A stretch of 64,000 nt of DNA from Schlesneria paludicola DSM 18645 (GCF_000255655.1 NZ_JH636434.1:2461253-2525252), one strand, 5' to 3'; shown: positions 1 through 8,861, numbered from the stretch's first letter. Notes: a model not told the origin generated them from the sequence alone. A program made the numbers and translations.

Positions 1-1
1 C

Positions 2-1912
2 TTATTTCAATAGGCTGCCAGACAGAAGCGGCAATCTTGCATTCAAGAGATTTCTTGATTCGAGCAGGCTGTTCGTTACAAAGCTGGCACCGGCCTTTTC
101 AAGCTCTTCCTGATCGCGCCACGCATTTCGTTTTTGACCACACCGTCCGACGATGATCGATAAATCCGGCGCCACTTTTCGAAGTCGCTTGCAGAGATAG
201 CGCGAGTGTGCCAATCCTCCTGGAGGCAATGACGCAATAAACACAATCCCGGGCGGACGATTCTCGATCTCGATCATCAATTCCGAGGACAGCGTTTCGA
301 GTGCAATGATCTGCACATCCCAACGGCATGGATCAAGAAGCTGCTTCAACATCCGCAGCGTCATCAGATCTGATTCGTCCGTCGCAGCGCAGCCCAAGAT
401 TCGCACACGAGGTTCGGCCAATTCGATGTTCGATGCGACCGTTTCGGGTGTCACCTTTGCATCAATGCGTTCGGACAGTCCCAACGCGTTCTCAAGCTTT
501 GACAACGACACGTCCATTCCATCGCGAACCCCCTGCTGGTCTTCCTCGCCCAAATACCCCCGGTGTACATCCCGCTTCGTAAAATTCAGGACAGGGATCA
601 GCATTTCGTCGTAGATTCGTTCTGGCGGAGTGGTCCGTATGCGTTTCAGAATCAAGTCGGCAGCTTCTTGATCTTCCCGCAACATCAGACGCTGGTAATA
701 GCTGTAGTCGGCCTTTAGCGCGGGCTTATCTCCCATCAGCAAATAGAAGAACCCGAGCTGTGGAATATTCTTGCCGATGACGACCAGACAAACGGCGAAG
801 GGGGCCGACAACACGAGTCCGACCGGCCCCCACAAGTAGAGCCAGAATGCAGCCGAAACCAGCAAGGCCGTCGGCGAGACCCCAATCGTGTGACCGAACA
901 AGAGTGGTTCGACGACATTGTTTGTGAAGAGTTCGACAAATCCCACAAACAAAAGGACGGTGATTGGTTGGGCCCATCCGTCCGACGTGGCAAGGCTCAT
1001 GGTAATTGGAAAGACGGCCCCGACCCAGGGCCCAATGTACGGCAAAAAACGCAGCACGGCGGCGACAAAACCCCAGAGCAGCGCGAACGGTACACCAAGC
1101 GCCAAGAGACCAATCGTGAGCACCAAACCGAAACCACCATTCACCAACGCGACCATGACGATATATCGACTGATTCGTTCGGTGACGTCTTCGAGCGCTT
1201 TACTCGTGATCGCCAGTTTCGCACGTCCCGCAAGTAAGACCACACGATCTCGTAAATCCTCACGCTCTGTCAGAAAGAAGACCAGGAGCACCAGCGAGAA
1301 CCCCAACGTCGCCAAGACTTCCACTGCCGACCCAACGTAGTCCGCCAAATGAAACCAGCCGCGTTGCTCGGAACGTACAATGACGGTGTCATGATTGGTG
1401 TTTCCGGAATTGGCCTCATCCCCTTTCCCCCCCTGCTGCGAAGCGGTTTCAGATGGACCAGCGATCTCTTTGCTGATTTCGTCGATCATCTGGCCAATCC
1501 CTTCGTTCGTGGGGCGTTCCCCCATTTGACGAAGCGTTTTGACTTTGGCTTTGATTTTTTCCGTGTTGCGCGGAAGTTCGGTCAGCATTCCCGAGACCTG
1601 CGCTGTCACCATCCAGCCCAGCCCCATCAGAACGATGCCCGATGACCCAACCGCGAGGATCACCGCCAACAAGTGCGGGACACCACGGCGATGCAGCATC
1701 TTGACGAGCGGGTTCATCAAGAACGTGAGAAGCACAGCCAACGCAACCGGGATCAGGACCGGACGTCCCCACTGCAGAGCGACCACGAGCACGACCGTCG
1801 TAACAGCCCCACACAGAATCACGATCGCCTGCTGCCAAAACGGAGCCCGCTGGACGGCAGCGACGCTATTTTCGATTTCTCGTGTTTTCTGCGAATCCGT
1901 TTCCAACTGCAT
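2..1912 (-). CDS. AI-2E family transporter-like permease with extra C-terminal domain
   Basis: This 636-residue inner-membrane protein belongs to the AI-2E/PerM-like permease family. Hydrophobic segments lie at about 27-65 and 80-108, followed by a hydrophilic loop (about 115-185) and a second block of helices from about 190 to 380 containing the family-typical run LRFLPYIGPWVG. Family members are usually about 350 residues. Here roughly 250 extra residues follow, and the part from about 505 to 600 looks like a Rossmann-type or B12-binding-like fold (VRILGCAATDESD, then GIVFIASLPPGG), without an obvious cobalamin-ligating His motif. The ATG start is supported by a purine-rich GAAGAAGG just upstream. 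The stop codon lies at the extreme left edge of the window. The transported substrate is not predictable, and AI-2 export should not be assumed. Confidence 0.85.
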   Translation of the reverse strand: MQLETDSQKTREIENSVAAVQRAPFWQQAIVILCGAVTTVVLVVALQWGRPVLIPVALAVLLTFLMNPLVKMLHRRGVPHLLAVILAVGSSGIVLMGLGWMVTAQVSGMLTELPRNTEKIKAKVKTLRQMGERPTNEGIGQMIDEISKEIAGPSETASQQGGKGDEANSGNTNHDTVIVRSEQRGWFHLADYVGSAVEVLATLGFSLVLLVFFLTEREDLRDRVVLLAGRAKLAITSKALEDVTERISRYIVMVALVNGGFGLVLTIGLLALGVPFALLWGFVAAVLRFLPYIGPWVGAVFPITMSLATSDGWAQPITVLLFVGFVELFTNNVVEPLLFGHTIGVSPTALLVSAAFWLYLWGPVGLVLSAPFAVCLVVIGKNIPQLGFFYLLMGDKPALKADYSYYQRLMLREDQEAADLILKRIRTTPPERIYDEMLIPVLNFTKRDVHRGYLGEEDQQGVRDGMDVSLSKLENALGLSERIDAKVTPETVASNIELAEPRVRILGCAATDESDLMTLRMLKQLLDPCRWDVQIIALETLSSELMIEIENRPPGIVFIASLPPGGLAHSRYLCKRLRKVAPDLSIIVGRCGQKRNAWRDQEELEKAGASFVTNSLLESRNLLNARLPLLSGSLLK

Positions 1913-2060
1913 TCGGCACCTTCTTCAACAATCGTCACCAATGGAATTGCAACGGTCGCCGCGCACCGTGCGCGCGATATTGACCTGACTGCATCGCGCA
2001 ACCGCGACGTGTTGTCTGGGACGTGAGAAACACAAAGAGGTCGCCTCGCGGGAGCCGGAT

Positions 2061-2489
2061 TTAGGGCTCAAACCGCTCCTGAACATTGTTCTCATTCAAA
2101 CGGCGATTGGATGGCAATTCGCAATGATCCGAAGGATTGGTGGATTCCGCGATTGAGCCACGTGCCTTCGGATTCGTACCCTTCGCTGGCTGTCGATTTC
2201 CACAGGCGATCAAATCATGATCCCAGAATCGTACATCGAAGTTGCGTGGCTCAATGATCTCGGCGATCGCTCGGCCACCAAGTCCGCCAGCGGTCGCCCC
2301 CACGAGGGCCCCTACAACAGCCCACATGGGACCAATCAGTACCGCAGCCGTCGCACAGGCCGTGCTTGCACCAAGAACTCCCCCGATCACCATCCCCCAT
2401 GGGTGCCCGCTCGTCACTCCGATCAGAAGATCCGTTGTCTGATCGGAGTTCGTTTCGATGATCGGCTCCATCGTTCGTTGCTCCATCAT
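2061..2489 (-). CDS. Small glycine-zipper membrane protein, hypothetical
   Basis: This is a 142-residue protein of unknown function. Residues about 24-75 form a Gly/Ala-rich hydrophobic stretch (GMVIGGVLGAS, then GALVGATAGGLGG) resembling glycine-zipper segments that form helical hairpins in envelope and stress proteins. The C-terminal half is polar and probably disordered. The tandem ATG start has a GGAG ribosome-binding site at suitable spacing. The gene follows the DUF1328 gene on the same strand with a short gap and belongs to the small-protein cluster at 2-9.5 kb. A similar Gly-zipper region occurs in the YflT-like protein encoded at 4508-5131. No enzymatic motif is visible. Confidence 0.6.
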   Translation of the reverse strand: MMEQRTMEPIIETNSDQTTDLLIGVTSGHPWGMVIGGVLGASTACATAAVLIGPMWAVVGALVGATAGGLGGRAIAEIIEPRNFDVRFWDHDLIACGNRQPAKGTNPKARGSIAESTNPSDHCELPSNRRLNENNVQERFEP

Positions 2490-2519
2490 GATCCCGCTCC
2501 AATTCGCACCGGAAGGCGA

Positions 2520-2535
2520 TGCAGGAGCATCGCCA
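2520..2535 (-). promoter_or_regulatory. Weak sigma-54-like element or hairpin
   Basis: Read on the minus strand, TGGC and GCA are placed so that GG and GC are separated by ten bases, which is the -24/-12 layout. The same bases lie in a 7-bp inverted repeat (gcgatgc and gcatcgc), so the site may simply be a hairpin downstream of the DUF1328 gene. It sits about 30 bases before the start of the glycine-zipper gene. Confidence 0.2.
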
Positions 2536-2553
2536 CAAGATCATCTCCGGGTG

Positions 2554-2721
2554 CTAGACCGGCGGGACACGTCGCCCAGTCAGCAACGACACCAGGAACA
2601 ACACCAGAAAGACGACAAACAAGACGTGAGCAACCCAAGACGCTTCGCCAGCGATCCCGCCAAAACCCAGAAGACCTGCAATCAACGCAATAATCAAAAA
2701 CGTCAACGCCCAGTTCAACAT
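2554..2721 (-). CDS. DUF1328 (YtjA-like) small membrane protein
   Basis: This is a 55-residue, almost entirely hydrophobic protein with two predicted transmembrane helices. It matches the DUF1328/YtjA pattern: it begins [20 protein letters not shown], continues with [17 protein letters not shown] and ends with a short basic tail. Members are abundant small inner-membrane proteins of unknown function, often found with stress genes. The frame is open further upstream, but the internal ATG at 2721 is chosen because GGAG lies nine bases before it and the family starts with exactly this residue context. It is encoded upstream of, and in the same direction as, the glycine-zipper gene. Confidence 0.8.
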   Translation of the reverse strand: MLNWALTFLIIALIAGLLGFGGIAGEASWVAHVLFVVFLVLFLVSLLTGRRVPPV

Positions 2722-3407
2722 GATTCGTTTCTCCGATGGTTTGAGCTGGCCCGATTGTTTGGATTTCACGTTGAAATCGACGCACTCGGAACCATTTGAC
2801 GAATCACGCCTGCGAACTCGATGGCCGTCGCAAATTTCATTGACGCCGGTGAAAATCCAACGACATTGATCAGCGATCACCCAACTGTCCACGAGGTTCT
2901 TGACTCGTGGAGGGCCTTAACGCAAACGGAATGCCAAAGTGGAATCAAACAGGAGAATGCGCGTTCTCCCGCGTTGCTGCGAACCGAAATTGACACGGCA
3001 AAGACGTTGCGACGAGCCGGTCAGCGCCCCTAAGGATGAAGCTCCCGCTCCTGTCGGGACAGCGTGGCTGTGCCGCGATCACGATTCACATGAATTGAGC
3101 ACCTCGACCACACTCGCGTAAGCGTTCCAGACGAGCATCCGATTGAGAACTGACGTTCTTTGCCGGATCGCCTGAACGGCAAACCTCCAGATTGCTATTC
3201 TGGAGCGCAACCCATTTCGTGCCGCCCACCAAATTGCTTGGCCGATCACAGGTCAGGGAGGGGCTCGTGTTCCCGCGGCAAAGGAATGGATTTGATTGAT
3301 TCAGTGGCACGCGAGCTGCATTTGAAAGGCAAAACGCTGGCGTGTAGGGACATCCAGCGTATTTTAGGGCCAATCAGGGCGACACCGCCCCGACAGGAGT
3401 AACCGCC
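2722..3407. other. Intergenic region without a supported gene
   Basis: The short open frames here show no recognisable protein pattern and lack convincing ribosome-binding sites. The region separates the divergent DUF1328 and protease genes. The only clear signal is a sigma-54-type element near its right end. Confidence 0.5.
3305..3320 (+). promoter_or_regulatory. Candidate sigma-54 (-24/-12) promoter
   Basis: The sequence TGGCACGCGAGCTGCA matches the RpoN consensus TGGCACG-N4-TTGCA at TGGCACG and TGCA, with one mismatch in the -12 half. GG and GC are ten bases apart as required. It lies about 90 bases upstream of the protease start codon and in the same orientation. No activator gene is adjacent. 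Confidence 0.5.
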
Positions 3408-4208
3408 ATGCAATCGGAAGATCTTTTTATTCGTGCGGTCCGCGTCGAAACGTGGAAGAACGACGCCCGCTGCACGAACGCTTCAGGCTTCTTCTACCTC
3501 GATTCCGGGTTTCTTTACTTAATCACGAATCGTCATGTCGTGAAAGACGAAGCGGCGGGGCACGAACCAGACGAACTTCGCATTCTCGTTCATACGAATT
3601 CCGCAGATCTGACCGCGAATGAAACCATCGTGATTCCGCTCTACCAAGACGGCGTAATGCAGTGGCGTGAACACCCCGAACACGGTTCGAAAGTCGATGT
3701 CGTCGCGGTTTCGATCACCGACCCGACAATGCTCAGCCAACATCATATCGACGCCTTTCGACCGTCCGATGTGCTCAGCGAAGACCAAACGCTGCCGCCG
3801 GGGCAATCCGTATTGATTGTGGGATTTCCATTGGGATTTAATGACACGTACCACAACTTGCCAATCATTCGGCAGGCCGTCGTCGCCACCGATTTCTCGC
3901 ACCCGTTTAAAGGCGAGCCCTATTTTCTGACAGATGCTCGCATGCATCGCGGAACAAGCGGCGCTCCGGTCGTGGCGCGTATCAAACGCCCCACAGACGT
4001 CGCTGGCCAATTCGAAGAACGGTGGTGCTTGTTGGGCATCCATTCAGCGGCGCTCGACGTCTCGGATCGTGATCCTCTCCAAGATGATCGACTTGGCCTG
4101 AACTGTGCCTGGTACGCGCGGCTGATCGCAGAGATGGTTCACGCCGATACGGAACCACTCGTCGCAAGTTCGATGACAAAACCGAATGGCTCCAACGGAG
4201 TCACATGA
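3408..4208 (+). CDS. Trypsin-like serine protease
   Basis: This 266-residue protein has the chymotrypsin/trypsin-fold catalytic pattern. His43 lies in TNRHVV, Asp97 in KVDVVAVS, and the nucleophile Ser184 in HRGTSGAPV. A glycine- and hydrophobic-rich run (VLIVGFPLGF) lies between the Asp and Ser as in DegP-like and related proteases. There is no PDZ domain, and no signal peptide or membrane helix is evident, so a cytoplasmic location or non-classical export is implied. The ATG is preceded by GGAG with good spacing. A sigma-54-type element lies upstream. It is probably a stress or quality-control protease, but the substrate is unknown. Confidence 0.75.
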   Translation: MQSEDLFIRAVRVETWKNDARCTNASGFFYLDSGFLYLITNRHVVKDEAAGHEPDELRILVHTNSADLTANETIVIPLYQDGVMQWREHPEHGSKVDVVAVSITDPTMLSQHHIDAFRPSDVLSEDQTLPPGQSVLIVGFPLGFNDTYHNLPIIRQAVVATDFSHPFKGEPYFLTDARMHRGTSGAPVVARIKRPTDVAGQFEERWCLLGIHSAALDVSDRDPLQDDRLGLNCAWYARLIAEMVHADTEPLVASSMTKPNGSNGVT

Positions 4209-4507
4209 CGGTCGATATTGTCCCGCGCGGAATCACACGAATTCGAACAGGCCTCACTGAAGGACCGACGATTCTCAGGGCCACGAAGAAGAGGACGACC
4301 CCCTGTCCGGACTTCCCTGACGAGGCCCGTTTTTGGCACGCGATATGCATAACCCCCCCTGACATTTGCGATACGCGGTGACGAACAACCTTGCTGGTGA
4401 TCGGCAACTTGCGGTCGGCTTGCATCCGTGCAGCGCATTCTATGTTGACTCGTTCGTACCATCGGGTCCTCACGCAGGGGACGCGGAAGCGGACAGGGGG
4501 AAGAGAT
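4209..4507. other. Intergenic region with promoter
   Basis: No coding frame is supported. The stretch contains the strong sigma-54-type element described separately and leads into the YflT-like gene. Confidence 0.4.
4334..4349 (+). promoter_or_regulatory. Candidate sigma-54 (-24/-12) promoter
   Basis: TGGCACGCGATATGCA has a perfect -24 half (TGGCACG) and an ATGCA -12 half, with ten bases between GG and GC. It precedes the YflT-like stress gene by about 160 bases in the same orientation. Confidence 0.55.
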
Positions 4508-5131
4508 ATGACTCAGCCACAAGCACACAAAACGGTCGTCGGTGTCTTTCGAAATCGATGGTCCGCCGATGACTGTTTTAGCGCCCTAATGCGACGCGGT
4601 TACTTATCGAGCGACATCAACATCATGATGTCCGATCAGACACGATCGCGCGAGTATCCTTGGGAAGACGACGATCCTCCGTTCTCGGTTGCCAGCGCGC
4701 CGATCGATGTCGACGAGACTTCGGGCGTCGCAGCTCCGGTGCGAGTTGAGCCACGAATTCATGGAACTTCGGCGGGGAACATGGCTGCCGAAGGCGTTGG
4801 CGTCGGCGGCAGCATTGGGACCATGGTTGGCGCAACGCTCGCGGCGATCGCAGCCGTTGGCACAGCACTTGTGATCCCGGGCCTCAATTTGATCGTCGCC
4901 GGACCAGTCCTTGCCGCCTTGGCAGGTGGTGGAGCGGGCGCTGTCACAGGCGGCCTCGTTGGTGGAATGGTCGGACTGGGCATCCCGAAACAAGATGCCG
5001 AGGTCTATAACAAAGCGTTGCTTGAGGGCGGAGTTGTGATGGGAGTTCGCACAGAGGCTGGCGACGCCGATGATATTCACGAACTGATGATCGCGCACGC
5101 GGGAGAGCAAGTGACCATCAGTCACGGCTAG
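4508..5131 (+). CDS. General stress protein, YflT-like N-terminus with glycine-zipper membrane region
   Basis: This is a 207-residue protein. The N-terminal 45 residues (TVVGVFRNRWSADDCFSAL and a following GYLSSDINIMM) resemble the heat-induced YflT/general stress protein 17M domain. Residues about 95-160 are a Gly/Ala-rich double hydrophobic segment of the glycine-zipper type. The last 40 residues (a GVVMGVRTEAGDADD run) form a soluble tail. The frame is open further upstream, but the ATG at 4508 is preferred because a GGGGGAAGAG run precedes it. A sigma-54-type promoter lies upstream and a hairpin terminator directly downstream, so it is probably a single-gene unit. The role in stress is inferred from the family. 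Confidence 0.7.
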   Translation: MTQPQAHKTVVGVFRNRWSADDCFSALMRRGYLSSDINIMMSDQTRSREYPWEDDDPPFSVASAPIDVDETSGVAAPVRVEPRIHGTSAGNMAAEGVGVGGSIGTMVGATLAAIAAVGTALVIPGLNLIVAGPVLAALAGGGAGAVTGGLVGGMVGLGIPKQDAEVYNKALLEGGVVMGVRTEAGDADDIHELMIAHAGEQVTISHG

Positions 5132-5155
5132 TTGACAGCATCCATGTGATTTTCA

Positions 5156-5187
5156 CGCCGTCATGTCACTCACATCACATGACGGCG
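5156..5187 (+). terminator. Hairpin terminator
   Basis: An 11-bp perfect stem (cgccgtcatgt pairing with acatgacggcg) is followed by a T-rich ttgttgtt. It lies about 25 bases after the YflT-like gene stop. Confidence 0.7.
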
Positions 5188-5337
5188 TTGTTGTTCCCAG
5201 TTGGTCCAAGATTCGCGGTGACGTTCTGCCCCGGCCCGGGGGCAAGAATCAAAGTCCATTGGCTCACGAACTTTCACATCAACGATTGAGTGTTTCGTGC
5301 CAAACCTCATTCCACCCTTTTTTGAAGGAGCATCACA

Positions 5338-5712
5338 ATGTCTTCAGCAAATATGACCATGGAAAACGGCGATGCTGCCCGCCCCGCCATTGAGGTGCGT
5401 CGAGAGCACCAGATTGATCGACAACGCGACAATGTCCTGGATCGATCAGTCCTGTTGGAGCCACAACCGGATTCCTGGAAAGTTGTGGCCTCGGGCACTG
5501 TCGTTCCCCTGGGACTGGCTGTTGCGGCAGCCGTCACCACTTACTTGTCCAACGATCAACGAGTCTCAATGACGTCTTGGATTGCAGTGGCCATCGTGGG
5601 AACCGCATCGGTTGTTTCTGCGGCGTCCGTTTCCCGTCGTCGCGTCGTCACAGTCGAACGCGACAATCATGTCGACAACTCCATAATGAGAGACGCAAAC
5701 CGGCATCGATAA
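5338..5712 (+). CDS. Hypothetical small membrane protein with two helices
   Basis: This 124-residue protein is of unknown function. About 45 polar residues are followed by two hydrophobic segments (about 50-72, VVASGTVVPLGLAVAAAV; about 79-98, WIAVAIVGTASVVSAASV) and a basic tail. The ATG at 5338 has an excellent GAAGGAG ribosome-binding site. A perfect 17-bp hairpin follows the gene, so it is likely monocistronic. It fits the surrounding set of small envelope proteins. A weak -24/-12-like match (GG at 5203, GC at 5215) lies upstream but is too degenerate to call. Confidence 0.65.
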   Translation: MSSANMTMENGDAARPAIEVRREHQIDRQRDNVLDRSVLLEPQPDSWKVVASGTVVPLGLAVAAAVTTYLSNDQRVSMTSWIAVAIVGTASVVSAASVSRRRVVTVERDNHVDNSIMRDANRHR

Positions 5713-5765
5713 TTCGTTGACGGCATGGCCCTCTCTCAGGGATCCATGACAAACGAAGACGAGTG

Positions 5766-5813
5766 AAATCGAAAAGGCCCTCATGCACGATCGCACGAGG
5801 GCCTTTTCGATTT
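5766..5813 (+). terminator. Strong hairpin terminator
   Basis: A perfect 17-bp inverted repeat (aaatcgaaaaggccctc and its complement) encloses a 14-base loop. The stem's A-rich 5' and T-rich 3' flanks give terminator character in both directions. It lies about 55 bases after the two-helix protein gene. Confidence 0.8.
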
Positions 5814-6048
5814 CGAGTTGGGAGATGTCCCCTCAAACGTCGATGCGAACGCTGGGCAATCACGTGGAGCTTCGTTGCCGACCAGCGTTTCAACTGAAAT
5901 TGCCAATCACGTTTGAAATACTTGGCAAATGTGCCCTTTCCAGCTCAAAAAACGATGCAGAAGGTCGCGGTATACGGTTTGCGTAAAGAGTTTTGAAACG
6001 TTCCGAATGTGGAACTCGAAACCCAATCGCAATCTCAAGGAACCCATC

Positions 6049-6174
6049 ATGATGACGCTATCGATTCCTCTCGTACTGGCCGCCGCGGAATACTCACTGA
6101 TTTACCTGCTGCTTGGCGGAGGCTTCTTCGGGGCGATTGTCATCTTCTTCGTCGCAAAAATGCTGGGCAGATAG
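6049..6174 (+). CDS. 41-residue hydrophobic membrane peptide
   Basis: This is a very small frame starting with tandem ATG codons and preceded by AAGGA. The product is almost wholly hydrophobic: a first segment SIPLVLAAAEYSLIYLLLGG runs into GFFGAIVIFFVAKML and a final GR. It is predicted to be a one- or two-pass inner-membrane peptide of unknown function. It is followed by a hairpin, and a weak -24/-12-like match (GG at 5969, GC at 5981, with TTTGC) lies about 70 bases upstream. The composition and ribosome-binding site argue for a real gene, and its neighbours are other small membrane proteins. Confidence 0.5.
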   Translation: MMTLSIPLVLAAAEYSLIYLLLGGGFFGAIVIFFVAKMLGR

Positions 6175-6294
6175 TCGCGGTTCAGGTCCGCTCACACACC
6201 GGACCAAATCGTCGGCAATACAGATAGGACTCACGATTTCGATTGCTGTCGATCAACCTGACATTGAAGCAGTAACGATGATGGCAAATCATTG

Positions 6295-6325
6295 AACGCG
6301 GCCATTCTCTGCGAATGGCCGCGTT
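6295..6325. terminator. Hairpin terminator between convergent genes
   Basis: A perfect 13-bp stem (aacgcggccattc with gaatggccgcgtt) encloses a 5-base loop. It lies between the small peptide gene and the end of the ABC exporter gene and may serve both. Confidence 0.65.
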
Positions 6326-6353
6326 TGCGTTCTTTGGCGATCGAATTTCTGGA

Positions 6354-8198
6354 CTACACAGCAGAAACGACCACATCGGACGAATGAGTTTCTCCTGACG
6401 CGACAAGTTCAGCGAAGAGACCTCCCATCTCGACAAGTTCTTGATAAGTGCCCTCTTCAGCAATCCGACCGCCATCAAAAACGAGGATGCGATCGCAATC
6501 TTTGAGGGTACTCAATCGGTGCGCAATGATGATCGTGGTTCGCGAACGTTCGGTCACTCCAAGGGAGTGCTGCACCGCGCGCTCGCTGATGTTATCGAGA
6601 GCACTCGTGGCTTCATCGAGAATCAGGATTGGTGCGTTCTTCAACAGAACACGGGCGATCGCCAACCGCTGCCGCTGACCACCGGAAATGTTCTGTCCGC
6701 GTTCCAGAACCAGGGTGTCGTAACCATTCGGCATCTGTTCGATTTCCTCGTCCAGATGAGCCAGTTGCGCTGCATGGCGAACCTGCTCCTCCGTGACCAC
6801 TCCATTTCCATAGGCGATGTTCTCGCGAATCGAGCCCGAGAACACGAATGGGTTTTGACCAACATAGGAAACGAATCGCGCCAAATCCTCACAATGAAAT
6901 TGCTCGAGAGAGACTCCACTGATCCAGACCTGCCCTGCCGTGGGATGAACCAATCGCAGTAGGACTTTGATCCAAGTCGATTTCCCCGCCCCTGATGCCC
7001 CCGCGACTCCGATCGTCTGACCCGGTTCAATCCGCAGCGAAACATTGTTGAGCCCGCGTTTCAACCTGCCGTCGGTCGTCCCGTAATCCAGCGTCAGGTC
7101 CTCAATCACAATCGCAGGCTTGTCGCGATCAAGTGCGGCGATCGAATTCTTATCGACCATGAACACGGGATCGACGGGTTGATGAAGCATCTCGAGTAGC
7201 TCTCTGACGCGCAGACTCGCTTCATGCCCCTCATCAACGACGCGGTGAATTTCATTTAACGGGGTCATCACGTTCAGAAACAAAACCGAGAACGTCAGGA
7301 TATCGCCGAAGCTGATCTTTTGATTCACCGCCAGATAGGTTGCCAAGCTCAGAACCAGCACATGGAACAGACCTTCATTGAGCGACTTGGCGCAGCCGAA
7401 TAGCGACATTTGAAAGTGATGATGAACTTCGCGTTTACGCCGACGCGCCGTCGCACGCGACAGTCGTTCCACCTCCAGATGAAACGTGTTGGCGACGCGG
7501 ATATATTCGGTTCCATTCAACTGCTCGACGACGATCCCATCGATCTCTTCGCAGTCACGCATTAGATCCAGCCTCACTCCCTTTTGTGACGCCAGTTGCA
7601 TCAGCGTTAACCAGACCGCCAGCGGTATGACGCCCAGCATTACGGCCCCCAAGATCGGCTGTTTCGTCACCGCGGCCAGCAGCGCGAACAGGCCTGTCAT
7701 CAAGGCGGGCAAACAGTCGAGAAACATCAGGCGCGTAAAACGAACGAGACCGTCAACGCTACGAAAAATCTTCCCGTGCAGCGCGCCGACCTTATCCTGC
7801 GACAACGCGCCCAGATCGGTTTTGAGCATGTGCTCCACGAGGCGCAACTGCATGTCCCGATTCAGCGACGTACAACTACTTTCAACCAGATAGCGACGAT
7901 AGACGTTGATCACTTCTCGAAAGAAATAGATCGCAGAGATCGAACCGAGAATCCAGAACGCTTGAAGGTACAGCGTCTCACGCGACAGCCCTTCGTTGAT
8001 CCCCATTTGAATTCGATCGATCAATCCGCCAAGTAACAATGCGACGCCTGTGTTACCAGCACTCGTAGCCACCATCAGTAAGGTCGCGCCCGCCAAGGCA
8101 AGTTTTCGGCGGCGATTGATGAGCCGTAAGACCGAGTATCCTCGCTTGACGATCATTCGAAGCTCACGCCACGAACTCCTCGCTTCAGGTTTGCGCAT
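6354..8198 (-). CDS. ABC exporter, fused permease and ATPase
   Basis: This is a 614-residue half-transporter of the MsbA/MdlB type. The N-terminal part (about 30-320) is a six-helix ABC transmembrane domain, and the ATPase domain begins near 362. The Walker A motif GASGAGKST is at 400-408, the signature [13 protein letters not shown] near 510, and Walker B ILILDEATSAL follows, with the H-loop in IIAHRLST. It probably works as a homodimer exporting a lipid, peptide or drug, and nothing in the sequence fixes the substrate. The start at 8198 has a purine-rich AGAGAAGAG upstream. The gene stands alone and is convergent with the small-protein genes. Confidence 0.9.
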   Translation of the reverse strand: MRKPEARSSWRELRMIVKRGYSVLRLINRRRKLALAGATLLMVATSAGNTGVALLLGGLIDRIQMGINEGLSRETLYLQAFWILGSISAIYFFREVINVYRRYLVESSCTSLNRDMQLRLVEHMLKTDLGALSQDKVGALHGKIFRSVDGLVRFTRLMFLDCLPALMTGLFALLAAVTKQPILGAVMLGVIPLAVWLTLMQLASQKGVRLDLMRDCEEIDGIVVEQLNGTEYIRVANTFHLEVERLSRATARRRKREVHHHFQMSLFGCAKSLNEGLFHVLVLSLATYLAVNQKISFGDILTFSVLFLNVMTPLNEIHRVVDEGHEASLRVRELLEMLHQPVDPVFMVDKNSIAALDRDKPAIVIEDLTLDYGTTDGRLKRGLNNVSLRIEPGQTIGVAGASGAGKSTWIKVLLRLVHPTAGQVWISGVSLEQFHCEDLARFVSYVGQNPFVFSGSIRENIAYGNGVVTEEQVRHAAQLAHLDEEIEQMPNGYDTLVLERGQNISGGQRQRLAIARVLLKNAPILILDEATSALDNISERAVQHSLGVTERSRTTIIIAHRLSTLKDCDRILVFDGGRIAEEGTYQELVEMGGLFAELVASGETHSSDVVVSAV

Positions 8199-8475
8199 AC
8201 TGCGTCTCTTCTCTTTTTTTAATGACTTAATGGCTCGACTGAAGGATGTGCGAGGCGACGGAGGATGCGGCCACGCAAGCGATATGCCAGTCCAATGACA
8301 CGCTGGATTTATCAGTCGGCACTGCGGTCTCTGACGAAAGGTGGTCGATCCTCAACCAGGCCGATCTGCTTTCGCGCGAATTTCGCCGATGGGCCCTTTG
8401 CAATCGCTGCTCCAAACGCGACGGAATTCTTGTGTTGATATGACTTTTCGCAAAACTTCCGCGTTTCGACGCCTT

Positions 8476-8491
8476 TGGCACATGGTTCGCC
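8476..8491 (+). promoter_or_regulatory. Candidate sigma-54 (-24/-12) promoter
   Basis: TGGCACATGGTTCGCC has a perfect TGGCAC -24 half and TTCGC in place of TTGC at -12, with ten bases between GG and GC. It lies about 58 bases upstream of the 63-residue protein start. Confidence 0.45.
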
Positions 8492-8548
8492 TTATGGCTT
8501 TTTGGCAAAGAACCACATCGCCGACAAATCTCACGAAGGAGTAACCGA

Positions 8549-8740
8549 ATGCGAACTCTCAGCGATCGTCAGAAGAATTCCCAAATCAGCCTGTCCGTCG
8601 AGACCGCCGAGATTCGTGGTGACGAAATCTTGATTTCCGATGTTCGCAGTCACGTGAAGCCAGCTGAACTGGTCGAACGTAAATTGCAGATGGCATTACA
8701 ATGCATGCGAGTTCGAGACTATCCACTCGCATCGAACTAA
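8549..8740 (+). CDS. Hypothetical 63-residue protein
   Basis: This small soluble protein of unknown function is preceded by a strong GAAGGAG ribosome-binding site. The product is mixed polar (SVETAEIRGDEILISDVRSH, then an amphipathic helix around ELVERKLQMALQCMRV) with no membrane segment. A good sigma-54-type element lies just upstream, which supports a real, regulated gene. Confidence 0.5.
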   Translation: MRTLSDRQKNSQISLSVETAEIRGDEILISDVRSHVKPAELVERKLQMALQCMRVRDYPLASN

Positions 8741-8861
8741 CCAATAGTCCCAATGCCCTCCGTTCTTATCGAACGGTTGGGCTTCGCCTGATCTGCTTGA
8801 GCACAACTCGCGGCTTCAGTTGAGCAATCGCACCGAACTTGAGTTCCGCGCACATCCGCGA

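Noticed and set aside
5203..5216. Additional sigma-54-like match upstream of the 124-residue protein gene
   Set aside because: GG and GC are correctly spaced but the rest of the -24 half does not match, so it is not better than chance.
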